The position numbers were made by a program, and so were the translations under genes. A stretch of 11,278 nucleotides of DNA from Methylovirgula sp. GTDB taxonomy: Bacteria > Pseudomonadota > Alphaproteobacteria > Rhizobiales > Beijerinckiaceae. The notes below the pieces were generated by a model that was given only the letters and a program-made list of their open reading frames with translations, had not been told where the DNA came from and made no database searches. The stretch is taken from positions 1-11,278 of the forward strand of contig JANXSV010000211.1 in assembly GCA_025356505.1 (NCBI GenBank). Direction: 5' to 3'. Of the stretch, positions 1-7,340 are shown piece by piece (the first letter of the stretch is position 1; each line of letters begins with the position of its first letter).

Positions 1-804
1 GAGAGTTTCCGCTCCAGCGAACTCATCCACGCTTGCCTTGTGGCAGGTTTGAGCGCGGCAGGTTTGCCGGAAGCTGCGATCTCCCGTGTCGCCTCAACGG
101 ACCGCGATTGTGTCGGCGCTATGCTGAGCGGGCTGGGCGGCTGTATTGATGTGATTGTGCCGCGCGGCGGCAAAAATCTTGTGGCGCGCGTGCAGGCCGA
201 AGCGCGTGTTCCGGTTTTTGCGCATCTGGAAGGTATCGTGCACGTATATATCCATGAGCGGGCAGATCTCGCCCAGGCTTTACCGTTGATTTTAAATGCC
301 AAGCTGCGGCGCACCGGCGTTTGCGGCGCAGCGGAGACAGTGCTGGTTGACCGTGCCGTGCAGCAATTCCTCGGGCCGCTGGTTCAAGCTTTGCTTGATG
401 CCAACTGTGAGGTGCGCGGCGATGCCGCCACGCAAGCCGTGGATAAGCGCGTCAGAAGTGCCGTTGAGGCGGACTGGAGCGCGGAATATCTCGATGCCAT
501 CATTGCCGTGAAACTGGTGGACAATCTCCAGCAGGCTATCGACCATATTGAAACTTATGGCTCGCACCACACCGATTGTATCCTTACCGAAGATGAAACC
601 GCCGCGCAAAAATTCATGACGGAAGTAGATTCAGCCATCGTTATGCACAATGCTTCGACACAATTCGCCGATGGTGGCGAATTCGGCTTCGGCGGCGAAA
701 TCGGCATTGCCACGGGGCGGATGCACGCGCGCGGCCCGGTGGGGGTCGAGCAGCTGACTTCGTTCAAGTATCGGGTCCATGGCAGCGGGCAATTGCGTCC
801 GTGA
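1..804 (+). CDS. proA: Gamma-glutamyl phosphate reductase, 3' part (5' end outside window)
   Basis: This enzyme reduces gamma-glutamyl phosphate to glutamate-5-semialdehyde with NADPH, the second step of proline synthesis from glutamate, in the cytoplasm. The frame is open from base 1, so the N-terminal part and the start codon lie upstream; a GTG at 40 is only an internal Val codon. The visible 267 codons cover the C-terminal part of the NADPH-binding region and the catalytic domain. The segment [10 protein letters not shown] holds the catalytic cysteine (codon at 322-324). The C-terminal [20 protein letters not shown] motif and the ending [13 protein letters not shown] are typical of ProA. 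The stop overlaps the start of nadD by 4 nt (GTGA), which suggests translational coupling. In Hyphomicrobiales proB and obgE usually lie upstream; that is expected here but not seen. The identification is secure. Confidence 0.97.
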   Translation, partial: ESFRSSELIHACLVAGLSAAGLPEAAISRVASTDRDCVGAMLSGLGGCIDVIVPRGGKNLVARVQAEARVPVFAHLEGIVHVYIHERADLAQALPLILNAKLRRTGVCGAAETVLVDRAVQQFLGPLVQALLDANCEVRGDAATQAVDKRVRSAVEADWSAEYLDAIIAVKLVDNLQQAIDHIETYGSHHTDCILTEDETAAQKFMTEVDSAIVMHNASTQFADGGEFGFGGEIGIATGRMHARGPVGVEQLTSFKYRVHGSGQLRP

Positions 805-1427
805 GGCACAATTCCGGCCAGTTGGCGCGCCTGCCGCCGTTCAAGAGCGGAATGCGGATCGGGCTGTTTGGCGGGAGTTTCAATCCGCCGCATCAGGGGC
901 ACTTGCTTGTCGCGCGGATTGCGTTGCAGCGGTTGAAGCTTGACCGGATCTGGTGGCTCATCACGCCGGGAAACCCGTTGAAAACTCTGGCTGGACTCCC
1001 GCCGTTGGCGCAGCGCATGGCCGCAGCGCGCCATTTGGCACAAGATCCGCGCGTTATCGTCACCGGATTCGAGCAGGATATTGGTGCTCGTTATACATAT
1101 GACACTTTGAAATATCTGAAATTGCGCGGCAAGGGCGTTAAATTTGTCTGGATTATGGGCGCGGACAATCTTGCGCAATTTCACCGCTGGCAGCACTGGC
1201 GCGATATTGCCGCAATGATGCCGATCGCGGTGATTGACCGGCCAGGAGCCACTTTGCAAAGCGCCTCATCGCGTGCCGCGCAGGCGCTCTCTTCCTATCG
1301 TCTGGACGAGAGCGACGCAGCAATTCTGCCGGATATGACTGCGCCCGCCTTTGTCTTTATTCATGGACGGCGCTCGCCAATATCCTCATCGGCATTACGA
1401 AAAGCCCGTGAAGACGGAAAAATATAA
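801..1427 (+). CDS. nadD: Nicotinate-nucleotide adenylyltransferase
   Basis: This enzyme transfers AMP from ATP to nicotinate mononucleotide to give deamido-NAD, in the cytoplasmic NAD synthesis pathway. The 208-residue protein has the nucleotidyltransferase phosphate-binding motif [11 protein letters not shown] (residues 24-34, with the HxGH histidines at 31 and 34). It also has RYTYDTL (97-103), [12 protein letters not shown] (119-130) and the C-terminal ISSSALR (194-200), which corresponds to the usual S-S/T-x-I-R ATP-binding motif. The GTG at 801 overlaps the proA stop. An ATG at 852 (MRIGLFGG) is an alternative start, but an N-terminal extension before [11 protein letters not shown] is common in alphaproteobacterial NadD and the GTGA overlap favours 801. 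The next gene is rsfS, a neighbour of nadD in very many bacteria. The function is secure; the exact start is less so. Confidence 0.95.
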   Translation: MRHNSGQLARLPPFKSGMRIGLFGGSFNPPHQGHLLVARIALQRLKLDRIWWLITPGNPLKTLAGLPPLAQRMAAARHLAQDPRVIVTGFEQDIGARYTYDTLKYLKLRGKGVKFVWIMGADNLAQFHRWQHWRDIAAMMPIAVIDRPGATLQSASSRAAQALSSYRLDESDAAILPDMTAPAFVFIHGRRSPISSSALRKAREDGKI

Positions 1428-1476
1428 GACTTTTTCGTATTTTGGCTTATAAGGACGCCAATCGAATATTTTGTAT

Positions 1477-1481
1477 AAGGA
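1477..1481 (+). promoter_or_regulatory. Ribosome-binding site that supports a CTG start for rsfS
   Basis: AAGGA lies 8 nt before the CTG at 1490. It is part of a 10-nt sequence, TATAAGGACG, present twice: at 1448-1457 and 1474-1483. Only the second copy has a possible in-frame start at the right distance. The call rests on motif and spacing alone. Confidence 0.5.
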
Positions 1482-1489
1482 CGACCCCT

Positions 1490-1921
1490 CTGGCCATTTC
1501 CAAGACCCCCAAGCAGCCTGCCGCAGCAGCCGAAGCCGCTGTACCAGCTTATTCTGCCGAAGATTCCAAGGCTTTTACCGCGTTTTTGATTGAGCAGATT
1601 GAAGATGCCAAAGCAGAGGAGACGGTAACTCTGGACGTTCGCGGCAAGACATCGATGGCTGACGCGCTGATTATCACGTCCGGCCGTTCGAACACCCATG
1701 TCGGATCGATTGCCGACAAGATTTTGCGGGCGATGAAAGAATCAGGACGGCCAGCGCCTCGTGTCGAGGGCATGCCGCATAATGACTGGGTGCTAATAGA
1801 TACGTTTGACGTTATCGTTCATATTTTCCGTCCCGACGTCCGCAAGTTTTATAATCTCGAAAAAATGTGGGGTTTGGACAGGCCCGACGAAGCCAGAACC
1901 GCCGAATCCAAGTTGGTTTAA
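1490..1921 (+). CDS. rsfS: Ribosome silencing factor RsfS
   Basis: RsfS binds protein L14 of the large ribosomal subunit and blocks joining of the subunits, lowering translation in poor conditions. The core of the family is clear: SMADALIITSGRSNTHVGSI, then EGMPHNDWVLIDTFDVIVHI, and RPDVRKFYNLEKMWG near the C-terminus. The start is unusual. The frame has no ATG or GTG before the conserved domain. A CTG at 1490 has AAGGA at 1477-1481, 8 nt upstream, an ideal ribosome-binding site, and gives 143 residues starting xAISKTPKQP. The alternative TTG at 1442 gives 159 residues but has only a weak ribosome-binding site and adds a stretch unlike other RsfS proteins. Residues of about 5-25 form an Ala/Pro-rich linker. 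rlmH follows after 2 nt. The function is secure; the start is a judgement. Confidence 0.93.
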   Translation: MAISKTPKQPAAAAEAAVPAYSAEDSKAFTAFLIEQIEDAKAEETVTLDVRGKTSMADALIITSGRSNTHVGSIADKILRAMKESGRPAPRVEGMPHNDWVLIDTFDVIVHIFRPDVRKFYNLEKMWGLDRPDEARTAESKLV

Positions 1922-1923
1922 AT

Positions 1924-2406
1924 ATGCGGCTCGGCCTTATTGCGATTGGCCGATTGAAATCCGGCCCGGAGCGTGAGTTGGTGGCGCGCTATTGGCAGAG
2001 GCTCGAGCTTGCGTCCCGCACAGCCGGGCTGACCGGAACCGATCTACGCGAATTTGACGAAAGCCGCTCCCGCAGCGCTGATGAGCGCAAACAACAGGAA
2101 GCCGCAATTCTTCTTGCGGCTGTGCCCGCAGGTGCGCGGCTGATTGCGCTGGACGAGCGCGGCAAAACCATCGGCAGCGAGGCATTTGCCGCAGATATCG
2201 GCAAGGCGCGCGATGCTGGCGTTCCGGGTTTCGTTCTGGCGATTGGCGGGCCCGATGGCTTGAGCGAGCAGGTGCGTCTGGCGGCGGCGCAGACCTTGAG
2301 TTTTGGCGCCATGACATGGCCGCACCAGCTTGTCCGGGTTATGGCGGCCGAGCAACTCTACCGCGCTGTGACCATTCTCACGGGCCACCCCTATCATAGG
2401 GTGTGA
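1924..2406 (+). CDS. rlmH: 23S rRNA (pseudouridine(1915)-N(3))-methyltransferase RlmH
   Basis: RlmH is a SPOUT-class methyltransferase that uses S-adenosylmethionine to methylate pseudouridine 1915 in helix 69 of 23S rRNA on assembled ribosomes. The ATG at 1924, 2 nt after the rsfS stop, gives 160 residues, the normal family length. The frame is open further upstream inside rsfS, but that part is out-of-frame shadow. Visible family marks are the start MRLGLIAIGRLKSGPE, the SAM-binding knot sequence IGGPDG (107-112), the helix LSFGAMTWPHQLVR (125-138) followed by AEQLYRA, and the C-terminal HPYHR (155-159). The last is the substrate-end motif of RlmH. The close spacing suggests co-translation with rsfS; both proteins act on the large ribosomal subunit. 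The identification is secure. Confidence 0.96.
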   Translation: MRLGLIAIGRLKSGPERELVARYWQRLELASRTAGLTGTDLREFDESRSRSADERKQQEAAILLAAVPAGARLIALDERGKTIGSEAFAADIGKARDAGVPGFVLAIGGPDGLSEQVRLAAAQTLSFGAMTWPHQLVRVMAAEQLYRAVTILTGHPYHRV

Positions 2407-2443
2407 GCATTGGTTACCTTTAGCCACGGGTGATTCGGTACAT

Positions 2444-3823
2444 ATGTTCATGATTGCAGCCAGTTCACGAAAAATTGATCGCAGTGCACAAATGCTGCTG
2501 GTGGCGGCTGTTTTGGCTTGCGCAGGTGCGGGATGCGAAGCTTTGGCACAAGGCGCGCCGCAGCAAAATCAGGTCACTCCCGCAGACGCACAGAAAAAGT
2601 CGTCGTTGCAACTGCAAGGCATCCAGGACACGCTGAAGGCCTCTGCCGAACAGCGCCGCGCTATCGAAGCCGAAATTGAAGCGGTCAAGCAAGATCGCGC
2701 CAAGCTTACGGCTGCTTTGATTGATGCCAACGCTAAAGTGCAGGCAGCGGAAGCAAAAATACGCGCAAATGAAATTCGCCTTGAGACGATGAAGGGCTCG
2801 GAAGAGGCAATTAAACTGTCGCTTGACAGCCGCCGCGCGGTCATCGGCGAGGTGCTTGCGGCGTTGCAGCGCATGGGCCGCAGTCCGCCTCCGGCCATTT
2901 TGGTGCGCCCGCAAGACATGCTCCAAGCCGTTCGCACGGCTATGATGCTTGGTGCTGTATTGCCGGATTTGAAGGCCGAAACCGAGGCGCTCGCCGGGGA
3001 TTTGAGCGAATTGGTGCATTTGCGCGAAGCGATGGCCGAAGAAAAACGCACCTTGCAGGCCAGTTTGAACTTTTTCGCCAATGACAAGCAGCGGCTTTCA
3101 AGCTTGGTGGAGCAGCGCCAGAGCGCGCTGGCCAATGCGCAGGAGGCGCTTAGCCTCGAACAGCAGCGCGAGGCGGAGCTTGCCAAGGAGGCCACCAGCC
3201 TCAAAGATTTGATCGCGCGGATGGAGAGCGAAAATGCCGCAGCGGCCAAGGCGGCAGATGCTGCGCGCGCCGCGGACGAGGTAAATAAAACCAAACAGGC
3301 GGCGCTGGACGCCAAGGCGCAAAAATATCTGGCCTTGCCGGAGGCGTTTCGTGATTCGGGCCGGACATCTCCGGCGATGCCGTTTGTCGAGGCTAAAGCG
3401 CTCTTGCCGCTGCCGGTTTCGGGAAATCTACTCAAACCTTTCGGCACCGCGGACGGGGTTGGCGGGTTGGAGAAGGGTGTATCTTTGGGCACGCGCCCGG
3501 GCTCCACTGTGGCTTCGCCAGCGGATGGGTGGGTGTCTTTTGCGGGGCCTTTTCGCTCGTATGGACAATTGTTAATTATCAATGCCGGCGGGGGATACTA
3601 TATATTGCTTGCCGGTATGGAGAAGATAAACGTGCGGGTAGGGCAGTTTGTTTTGCTGGGTGAGCCGGTCGCATCCATGGGCGACGGTTCGTCAAAAACC
3701 GCTTCGGCGCTTGCACTTGGAGCGTCAGGCCCTATTCTATATGTTGAGTTTCGCAAAGACGGTGTGTCGATCGACCCTGGCCCGTGGTGGGCTAAGTCGG
3801 ATTTGGAAAAGGTTCGCGGATAA
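2444..3823 (+). CDS. EnvC/LdpF-type murein hydrolase activator (degenerate LytM domain)
   Basis: EnvC-family proteins sit in the periplasm and activate N-acetylmuramoyl-L-alanine amidases that split septal peptidoglycan. The 459-residue protein has a hydrophobic N-terminal segment (about 17-36), likely a signal peptide cleaved near ALA|QG at 36. Residues of about 50-295 are Ala/Glu/Gln/Lys-rich and look like a long coiled coil. From about 320 to 445 there is a LytM/M23 domain (LPLPVSGNLLKPFG, then PADGWVSFAG, then LYVEFRKDG). All zinc ligands of active M23 peptidases are missing: the usual HxGxD is EKGVS (343-347) and the usual HLH is ILY (431-433). A regulatory role rather than hydrolysis follows. 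It lies 37 nt after rlmH and its stop overlaps the ctpA start (TAATG). The position before ctpA matches Caulobacter-type LdpF. A second ATG at 2450 is possible; no strong ribosome-binding site is seen for either. Confidence 0.9.
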   Translation: MFMIAASSRKIDRSAQMLLVAAVLACAGAGCEALAQGAPQQNQVTPADAQKKSSLQLQGIQDTLKASAEQRRAIEAEIEAVKQDRAKLTAALIDANAKVQAAEAKIRANEIRLETMKGSEEAIKLSLDSRRAVIGEVLAALQRMGRSPPPAILVRPQDMLQAVRTAMMLGAVLPDLKAETEALAGDLSELVHLREAMAEEKRTLQASLNFFANDKQRLSSLVEQRQSALANAQEALSLEQQREAELAKEATSLKDLIARMESENAAAAKAADAARAADEVNKTKQAALDAKAQKYLALPEAFRDSGRTSPAMPFVEAKALLPLPVSGNLLKPFGTADGVGGLEKGVSLGTRPGSTVASPADGWVSFAGPFRSYGQLLIINAGGGYYILLAGMEKINVRVGQFVLLGEPVASMGDGSSKTASALALGASGPILYVEFRKDGVSIDPGPWWAKSDLEKVRG

Positions 3824-5304
3824 TGCGCAAGATTTCTTATGTACTGCTTGGGGCTGCTGTTGGTGCCGCGTCATATTCACTGGCCACGCATACCGATTGG
3901 GTCGCCAGCACCAGTGCCAGCGCCGCAGCGTCCGACACCTATCGCCAGTTAAACCTGTTTGGCGATGTATTTGAAAAAATCCGCAATGATTATGTTGAAA
4001 AGCCCGACGAGCAGAAACTCATCGAAGCTGCTATCAACGGCATGCTCACTTCGCTTGATCCGCATTCGTCTTATATGGATGCCAAGGCGTTTCGCGATAT
4101 GCAGGTGCAGACACATGGAGAATTCGGCGGCCTCGGCATAGAAGTTACGCAGGAAAATGGTGCGGTCAAGGTTGTCACACCGATCGACGATACGCCTGCC
4201 TCCAAGGCGGGTGTTCTCTCGGGGGATATCATCATCGCAATCGATGACGAGAGCACTGAAGGCCTGACGCTTAATCAGGCTGTCGATAAGATGCGCGGCA
4301 AGGTCGACACCGCGGTGCGCCTCAAACTGGTGCGCAAAGGCAAAAAAGATCCGTTTGAAGTGAAGCTGGTGCGCGCCACGATCGTCGTGAAGTCGGTTCG
4401 GTTTCACACGGTTGAAGACGTCGGCGTGATTCGCATTACCCAGTTCACAGAAAATTCGGCTCAGGGCTTGAAGGATGCGATCAGCAAGATCAGCGCAGAA
4501 ATGCCGGGCGACAAATTAAAGGGCTTTGTGCTTGATTTGCGCAACAATCCGGGCGGCTTGCTGGACCAGTCCATTCAGGTTTCCAACGCCTTCATCGATA
4601 AGGGCGAAATCGTCTCGACGCGCGGCCGCAATGCTGACGAAGCTCAGCGCTTTAACGCCACGCATCCGGCTTGGACAGACAAGCCCTTGGTCGTGTTGGT
4701 GAACGGTGGTTCCGCTTCAGCGTCCGAAATCGTTGCCGGTGCCTTGCAGGATCATAAGCGCGGCACAATTCTGGGCACGCGCTCATTCGGTAAGGGCTCC
4801 GTGCAGACGATCATCCCTCTGCCGCAGAGCAATGGCGCGCTGCGCATGACCACAGCCCGCTATTACACGCCTTCAGGTCGTTCGATTCAGGCCAAGGGTA
4901 TCGAACCCGAAATCATGGTGTTGCAAGATGTGCCGGATGATTTGAAGGGCAAGGATGATACCAAGGGCGAAGCTTCGTTGAAGGGGCATCTGATGAACGG
5001 GACCGACGAAAAGACCGGTTCTCAGGCCTATGTTCCGCCGGATGAAAAAGACGACAAGCAGCTTCATGCGGCGCTCGACGTTCTACATGGCACATACAAG
5101 GCCGAGGTCGCCCCAAAGTCGGATGTGCCAAAAGCAGATACCGCAAAGGTTGACGCGCCCAAGACTGACGCACCCAAGACTGAAGCTCCCAAGACTGACG
5201 CGCCAACACCAGACGCGCCAAAGACCGATGCACCCAAGATTGACGCGCCCAAGACTGACGCGCCTAAGACTGACGCACCAACACCAGACGCTCCGGCTAA
5301 GTAA
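3823..5304 (+). CDS. ctpA: S41-family C-terminal processing peptidase (CtpA)
   Basis: This is a periplasmic serine protease of the Prc/CtpA family that trims or degrades proteins from the C-terminus and often controls cell-wall hydrolases. The 493-residue protein has a signal or anchor segment (about 5-36) and the helical motif DPHSSYMDAKAF (79-90). A PDZ domain (about 95-180, starting FGGLGIEV) and the S41 core follow. The catalytic Ser lies in NGGSASASEI (Ser299 by alignment), with Lys324 and Gln328 in SFGKGSVQ; the Ser-Lys distance of 25 matches E. coli Prc and Bacillus CtpB. The tail 431-490 is twelve Pro/Lys/Thr/Asp/Ala pentapeptides, described separately. The ATG overlaps the envC-type stop, so the two are coupled, and the activator could be a substrate or partner (inference). 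A terminator-like hairpin follows. Confidence 0.96.
   Translation: MRKISYVLLGAAVGAASYSLATHTDWVASTSASAAASDTYRQLNLFGDVFEKIRNDYVEKPDEQKLIEAAINGMLTSLDPHSSYMDAKAFRDMQVQTHGEFGGLGIEVTQENGAVKVVTPIDDTPASKAGVLSGDIIIAIDDESTEGLTLNQAVDKMRGKVDTAVRLKLVRKGKKDPFEVKLVRATIVVKSVRFHTVEDVGVIRITQFTENSAQGLKDAISKISAEMPGDKLKGFVLDLRNNPGGLLDQSIQVSNAFIDKGEIVSTRGRNADEAQRFNATHPAWTDKPLVVLVNGGSASASEIVAGALQDHKRGTILGTRSFGKGSVQTIIPLPQSNGALRMTTARYYTPSGRSIQAKGIEPEIMVLQDVPDDLKGKDDTKGEASLKGHLMNGTDEKTGSQAYVPPDEKDDKQLHAALDVLHGTYKAEVAPKSDVPKADTAKVDAPKTDAPKTEAPKTDAPTPDAPKTDAPKIDAPKTDAPKTDAPTPDAPAK
5113..5292 (+). repeat. 15-nt tandem repeat coding the PKTDA tail of CtpA
   Basis: Twelve 15-nt units encode degenerate pentapeptides of the type PKTDA (variants PKSDV, PKADT, AKVDA, PKTEA, PTPDA, PKIDA) at CtpA residues 431-490. 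There is a higher order: the four-unit block at 5158-5217 (ending PTPDA) recurs at 5233-5292 with few changes, which points to a 75-nt duplication. The product is a charged, Pro-rich and probably disordered tail. Confidence 0.92.
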
Positions 5305-5364
5305 GGCCGTATTCTCCGGCATTGTCCTTGGGACGGGTCCGAGAGCTATAATTTAACTCGACGG

Positions 5365-5399
5365 AAAGCGCCTGCACATCCACAATGTGCGGGCGCTTT
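5365..5399 (+). terminator. Terminator-like hairpin after ctpA
   Basis: A 15-bp stem (AAAGCGCCTGCACAT at 5365-5379 with 5385-5399, one G-T wobble) encloses a 5-nt loop, CCACA. It sits 60 nt after the ctpA stop and 26 nt before the next start. The stem ends in TTT but no longer T run follows, so it may be a partial terminator or an RNA-stabilising or processing structure that sets apart expression of the two downstream genes. Confidence 0.6.
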
Positions 5400-5425
5400 G
5401 ATTCGAAAGGCGCGGGCTGCGGGAT

Positions 5426-6682
5426 ATGTCTTTGCATGATTTGAACAAACCGCTTGGCATGGGGCCTCGCCCAGAGCCAAAAGCGCCGCGCGATATTCCT
5501 TATGGGGCGGTTGCTGTTGGCGGATGCGGTGTGCTTTTGGCGAGCCTTTTCGCCTTTGCCTATATCGTCGATGACAAACACGGTGGTGAACCTTTCGCGC
5601 AAGCCGTGATCGAGGCTCCGCTTCCGGCCCCGGTCGTCGCTACAGCCACAGTGAGCGCACCCGCGGTAAATGTTGCGCAATCAGCCGAAACGAACGGTAT
5701 TTCTTTTGACGGCACAGCCAGTGTCACCAAAGTGATCAAGGCTCAGAGCGCCGATCAAATCGAGCAGATGAGCGGAGTAAAAATCGTGCGCGGCGACAAT
5801 GGCAAAGTGCCAGGCGCGATGATTATTGAAATTCCCGATCGAAGCGGGGTTCAACTCGCGCCAGCGCCGGATAAGCGCCTGATCGAGCCCGGCAAATCGG
5901 GGGCACTTCCAAAAACCGGCAGCGACGGCACGACATCACTGGGCGTGTATGCGCGGCCAATTGTGACTTCGTCCAAGCTGAAGGCAGGTGCGCCGCGTAT
6001 TGCGGTGGTTTTTGGCGGGCTCGGCCTTTCTGATTCTGCGACGACCGATGCGATTGTCAGGCTGCCAGGCGAGGTTTCGCTCGCGTTTGCGCCCTACGGC
6101 AAGACGCTGGAGCGGCAGGTTCGGCAGGCGCGCGATGGTGGCCACGAGGTGCTGTTGCAGGTGCCGATGCAAAGTTTTGACTATCCAGCAAATAGTCCCG
6201 GGCCTGAAACATTGTTGAGTGACGCAGATGAAAGCACCAATCTGCGCAATCTCCACGTTCTGATGGGGAAATTTGCCGGATATATAGGGATTATGACTTA
6301 TCAGGGCGCGAAGTTCACCGCGCAAAGTGCAGCGCTGACGCCTGTTCTGCGCGAGGTTTCTGCGCGCGGATTAATGATCCTCGATGATGCATCTTCGCCG
6401 CGCAGTTTGGTGAGCGAATTGGCCCCGGCTTCCGCGACGCCTTTTGCGCTGGGGGATGTCGTGATTGATCTGCCGCCAAAGCCGGATGCCATTGCTGCGG
6501 CTTTAACGAAACTTGAGGCGCAAGCGCGCAAAAACGGCAGCGCTGTCGGAATTGCCAACGGCTACCCTGCATCTATCGACCAGATCGCCGATTGGGCGAA
6601 AGGACTTGAAGCCCGCGGTATCGCGCTGGTGCCGGTTTCCGCCTTTGCTTTGCGCGGTGCCAAGCCTGTGGCGGAGCGATAG
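5426..6682 (+). CDS. Divergent polysaccharide deacetylase family protein, probably non-catalytic
   Basis: The protein has 418 residues: a short cytoplasmic N-terminus, one membrane segment (about 26-47), a Pro/Ala-rich linker, and from about 189 a YibQ-type divergent polysaccharide deacetylase domain (PF04748, DUF610). Family marks are RIAVVFGGLGLS (191-202), VSLAFAPYG (217-225), GHEVLLQVPMQSFDYP (239-254), GYIGIMTYQGAKFT (285-298), ILDDASS (318-324) and GIANGYPAS (375-383). Compared with E. coli YibQ as I recall it, the motif 1 IDD is FGG (197-198 are Gly), the NNH before MGS is MTY (290-292), and HPH is NGY (378-380). The metal-binding residues therefore appear lost, and a structural or binding role in the cell envelope is likely (inference). 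The domain should face the periplasm. It is followed after 1 nt by rppH. The family is clear; the function is unknown. Confidence 0.88.
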   Translation: MSLHDLNKPLGMGPRPEPKAPRDIPYGAVAVGGCGVLLASLFAFAYIVDDKHGGEPFAQAVIEAPLPAPVVATATVSAPAVNVAQSAETNGISFDGTASVTKVIKAQSADQIEQMSGVKIVRGDNGKVPGAMIIEIPDRSGVQLAPAPDKRLIEPGKSGALPKTGSDGTTSLGVYARPIVTSSKLKAGAPRIAVVFGGLGLSDSATTDAIVRLPGEVSLAFAPYGKTLERQVRQARDGGHEVLLQVPMQSFDYPANSPGPETLLSDADESTNLRNLHVLMGKFAGYIGIMTYQGAKFTAQSAALTPVLREVSARGLMILDDASSPRSLVSELAPASATPFALGDVVIDLPPKPDAIAAALTKLEAQARKNGSAVGIANGYPASIDQIADWAKGLEARGIALVPVSAFALRGAKPVAER

Positions 6683-6683
6683 A

Positions 6684-7196
6684 ATGGCCGATTATCGCCA
6701 ATGTGTCGGCGTGATGATTTTCAACGCCCAAGGCAAAGTGTTTGTCGGGCGGCGTAAGAACAAACGTCTGGCCGAGCATGTGGCACCCGACCACGAATGG
6801 CAGATGCCGCAAGGTGGCATAGATGAGGGCGAGGCTCCCTATGCCGCTGCCTTGCGCGAAATGTACGAGGAGACAAACATTTCGTCGGTCAAACTGCTGA
6901 AGGAAGCCAGCTCCTGGTATGCTTATGACCTGCCGACTGATGTCCTGCGCAAAAGCTGGAAGGGTCGCTACCGCGGGCAAAATCAACGCTGGTTCGCGTT
7001 TTTGTTCACCGGTGACGCGGCCGAGATCAATATCGATAGCCCTGCCGCGGGGGCGCACAAGCCGGAATTTGACGCCTATCGATGGGAGGACATTGAAAAT
7101 CTCCCTGACATGATCATTCCATTCAAACGCGCCGTCTATGAAAATGTCGTAGCAGAGTTTTTGCCGCTCGTTCCGCTCGTCAAGGGCAACGGTTAG
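6684..7196 (+). CDS. rppH: RNA pyrophosphohydrolase (Nudix)
   Basis: RppH removes pyrophosphate from the 5' triphosphate end of mRNAs, leaving a monophosphate that triggers decay by RNase E-type enzymes. The ATG at 6684, 1 nt after the deacetylase stop, gives 170 residues starting MADYRQCVGVMIFN, the usual RppH start. The frame is open further upstream but only as shadow of the previous gene. The Nudix box is at 44-66, with Glu50, Arg58, Glu59, Glu62 and Glu63 in place; the consensus Gly near its end is Asn65 (EETNI instead of EETGI). Other RppH marks are EWQMPQGGID (38-47), GQNQRWFAFLF and FDAYRWED. It is the last gene of the long + strand block. No clear terminator follows. Confidence 0.95.
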   Translation: MADYRQCVGVMIFNAQGKVFVGRRKNKRLAEHVAPDHEWQMPQGGIDEGEAPYAAALREMYEETNISSVKLLKEASSWYAYDLPTDVLRKSWKGRYRGQNQRWFAFLFTGDAAEINIDSPAAGAHKPEFDAYRWEDIENLPDMIIPFKRAVYENVVAEFLPLVPLVKGNG

Positions 7197-7340
7197 ACCA
7201 AACATTGGCTCAAAAAACCGCAAAATGCTGGACAGGGTTAATTTAAATAATTTTGAAGTTGCGAAGCGTTTTGGCGCATGTCTGAACGATTAGAGCGCGT
7301 ATGGTGCGCCGGTAACGATGCGGACGGTTAAAAATCCGGT

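Noticed and set aside
555-1259. Long open frame on the - strand across the proA/nadD junction
   Set aside because: It lies opposite two clear genes, its product shows no domain character and is rich in Arg/Pro/His, as antisense frames of GC-rich genes are.
1428-1489. Terminator between nadD and rsfS
   Set aside because: The T-rich TTTTTCG and short pairings give no stable stem, and a terminator would split a normally joined pair.
2444-2540. Lipoprotein signal in the EnvC-type protein
   Set aside because: VLAC and AGAGC near residues 23-31 do not fit the lipobox well (Leu at -2, Gly at -3), while ALA followed by Gln fits ordinary signal peptidase cleavage.
2569-3582. 337-codon open frame on the - strand opposite the EnvC-type gene
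   Set aside because: Its Ser/Ala/Arg-rich product mirrors the Ala/Glu/Lys-rich coiled coil on the + strand; there is no family motif and the + strand gene is certain.
5064-5322. Repeat proteins on the - strand (GASVLGASVLGAS type)
   Set aside because: They are the antisense reading of the 15-nt repeat in the ctpA tail. Any frame through a repeat with a length divisible by three stays open.
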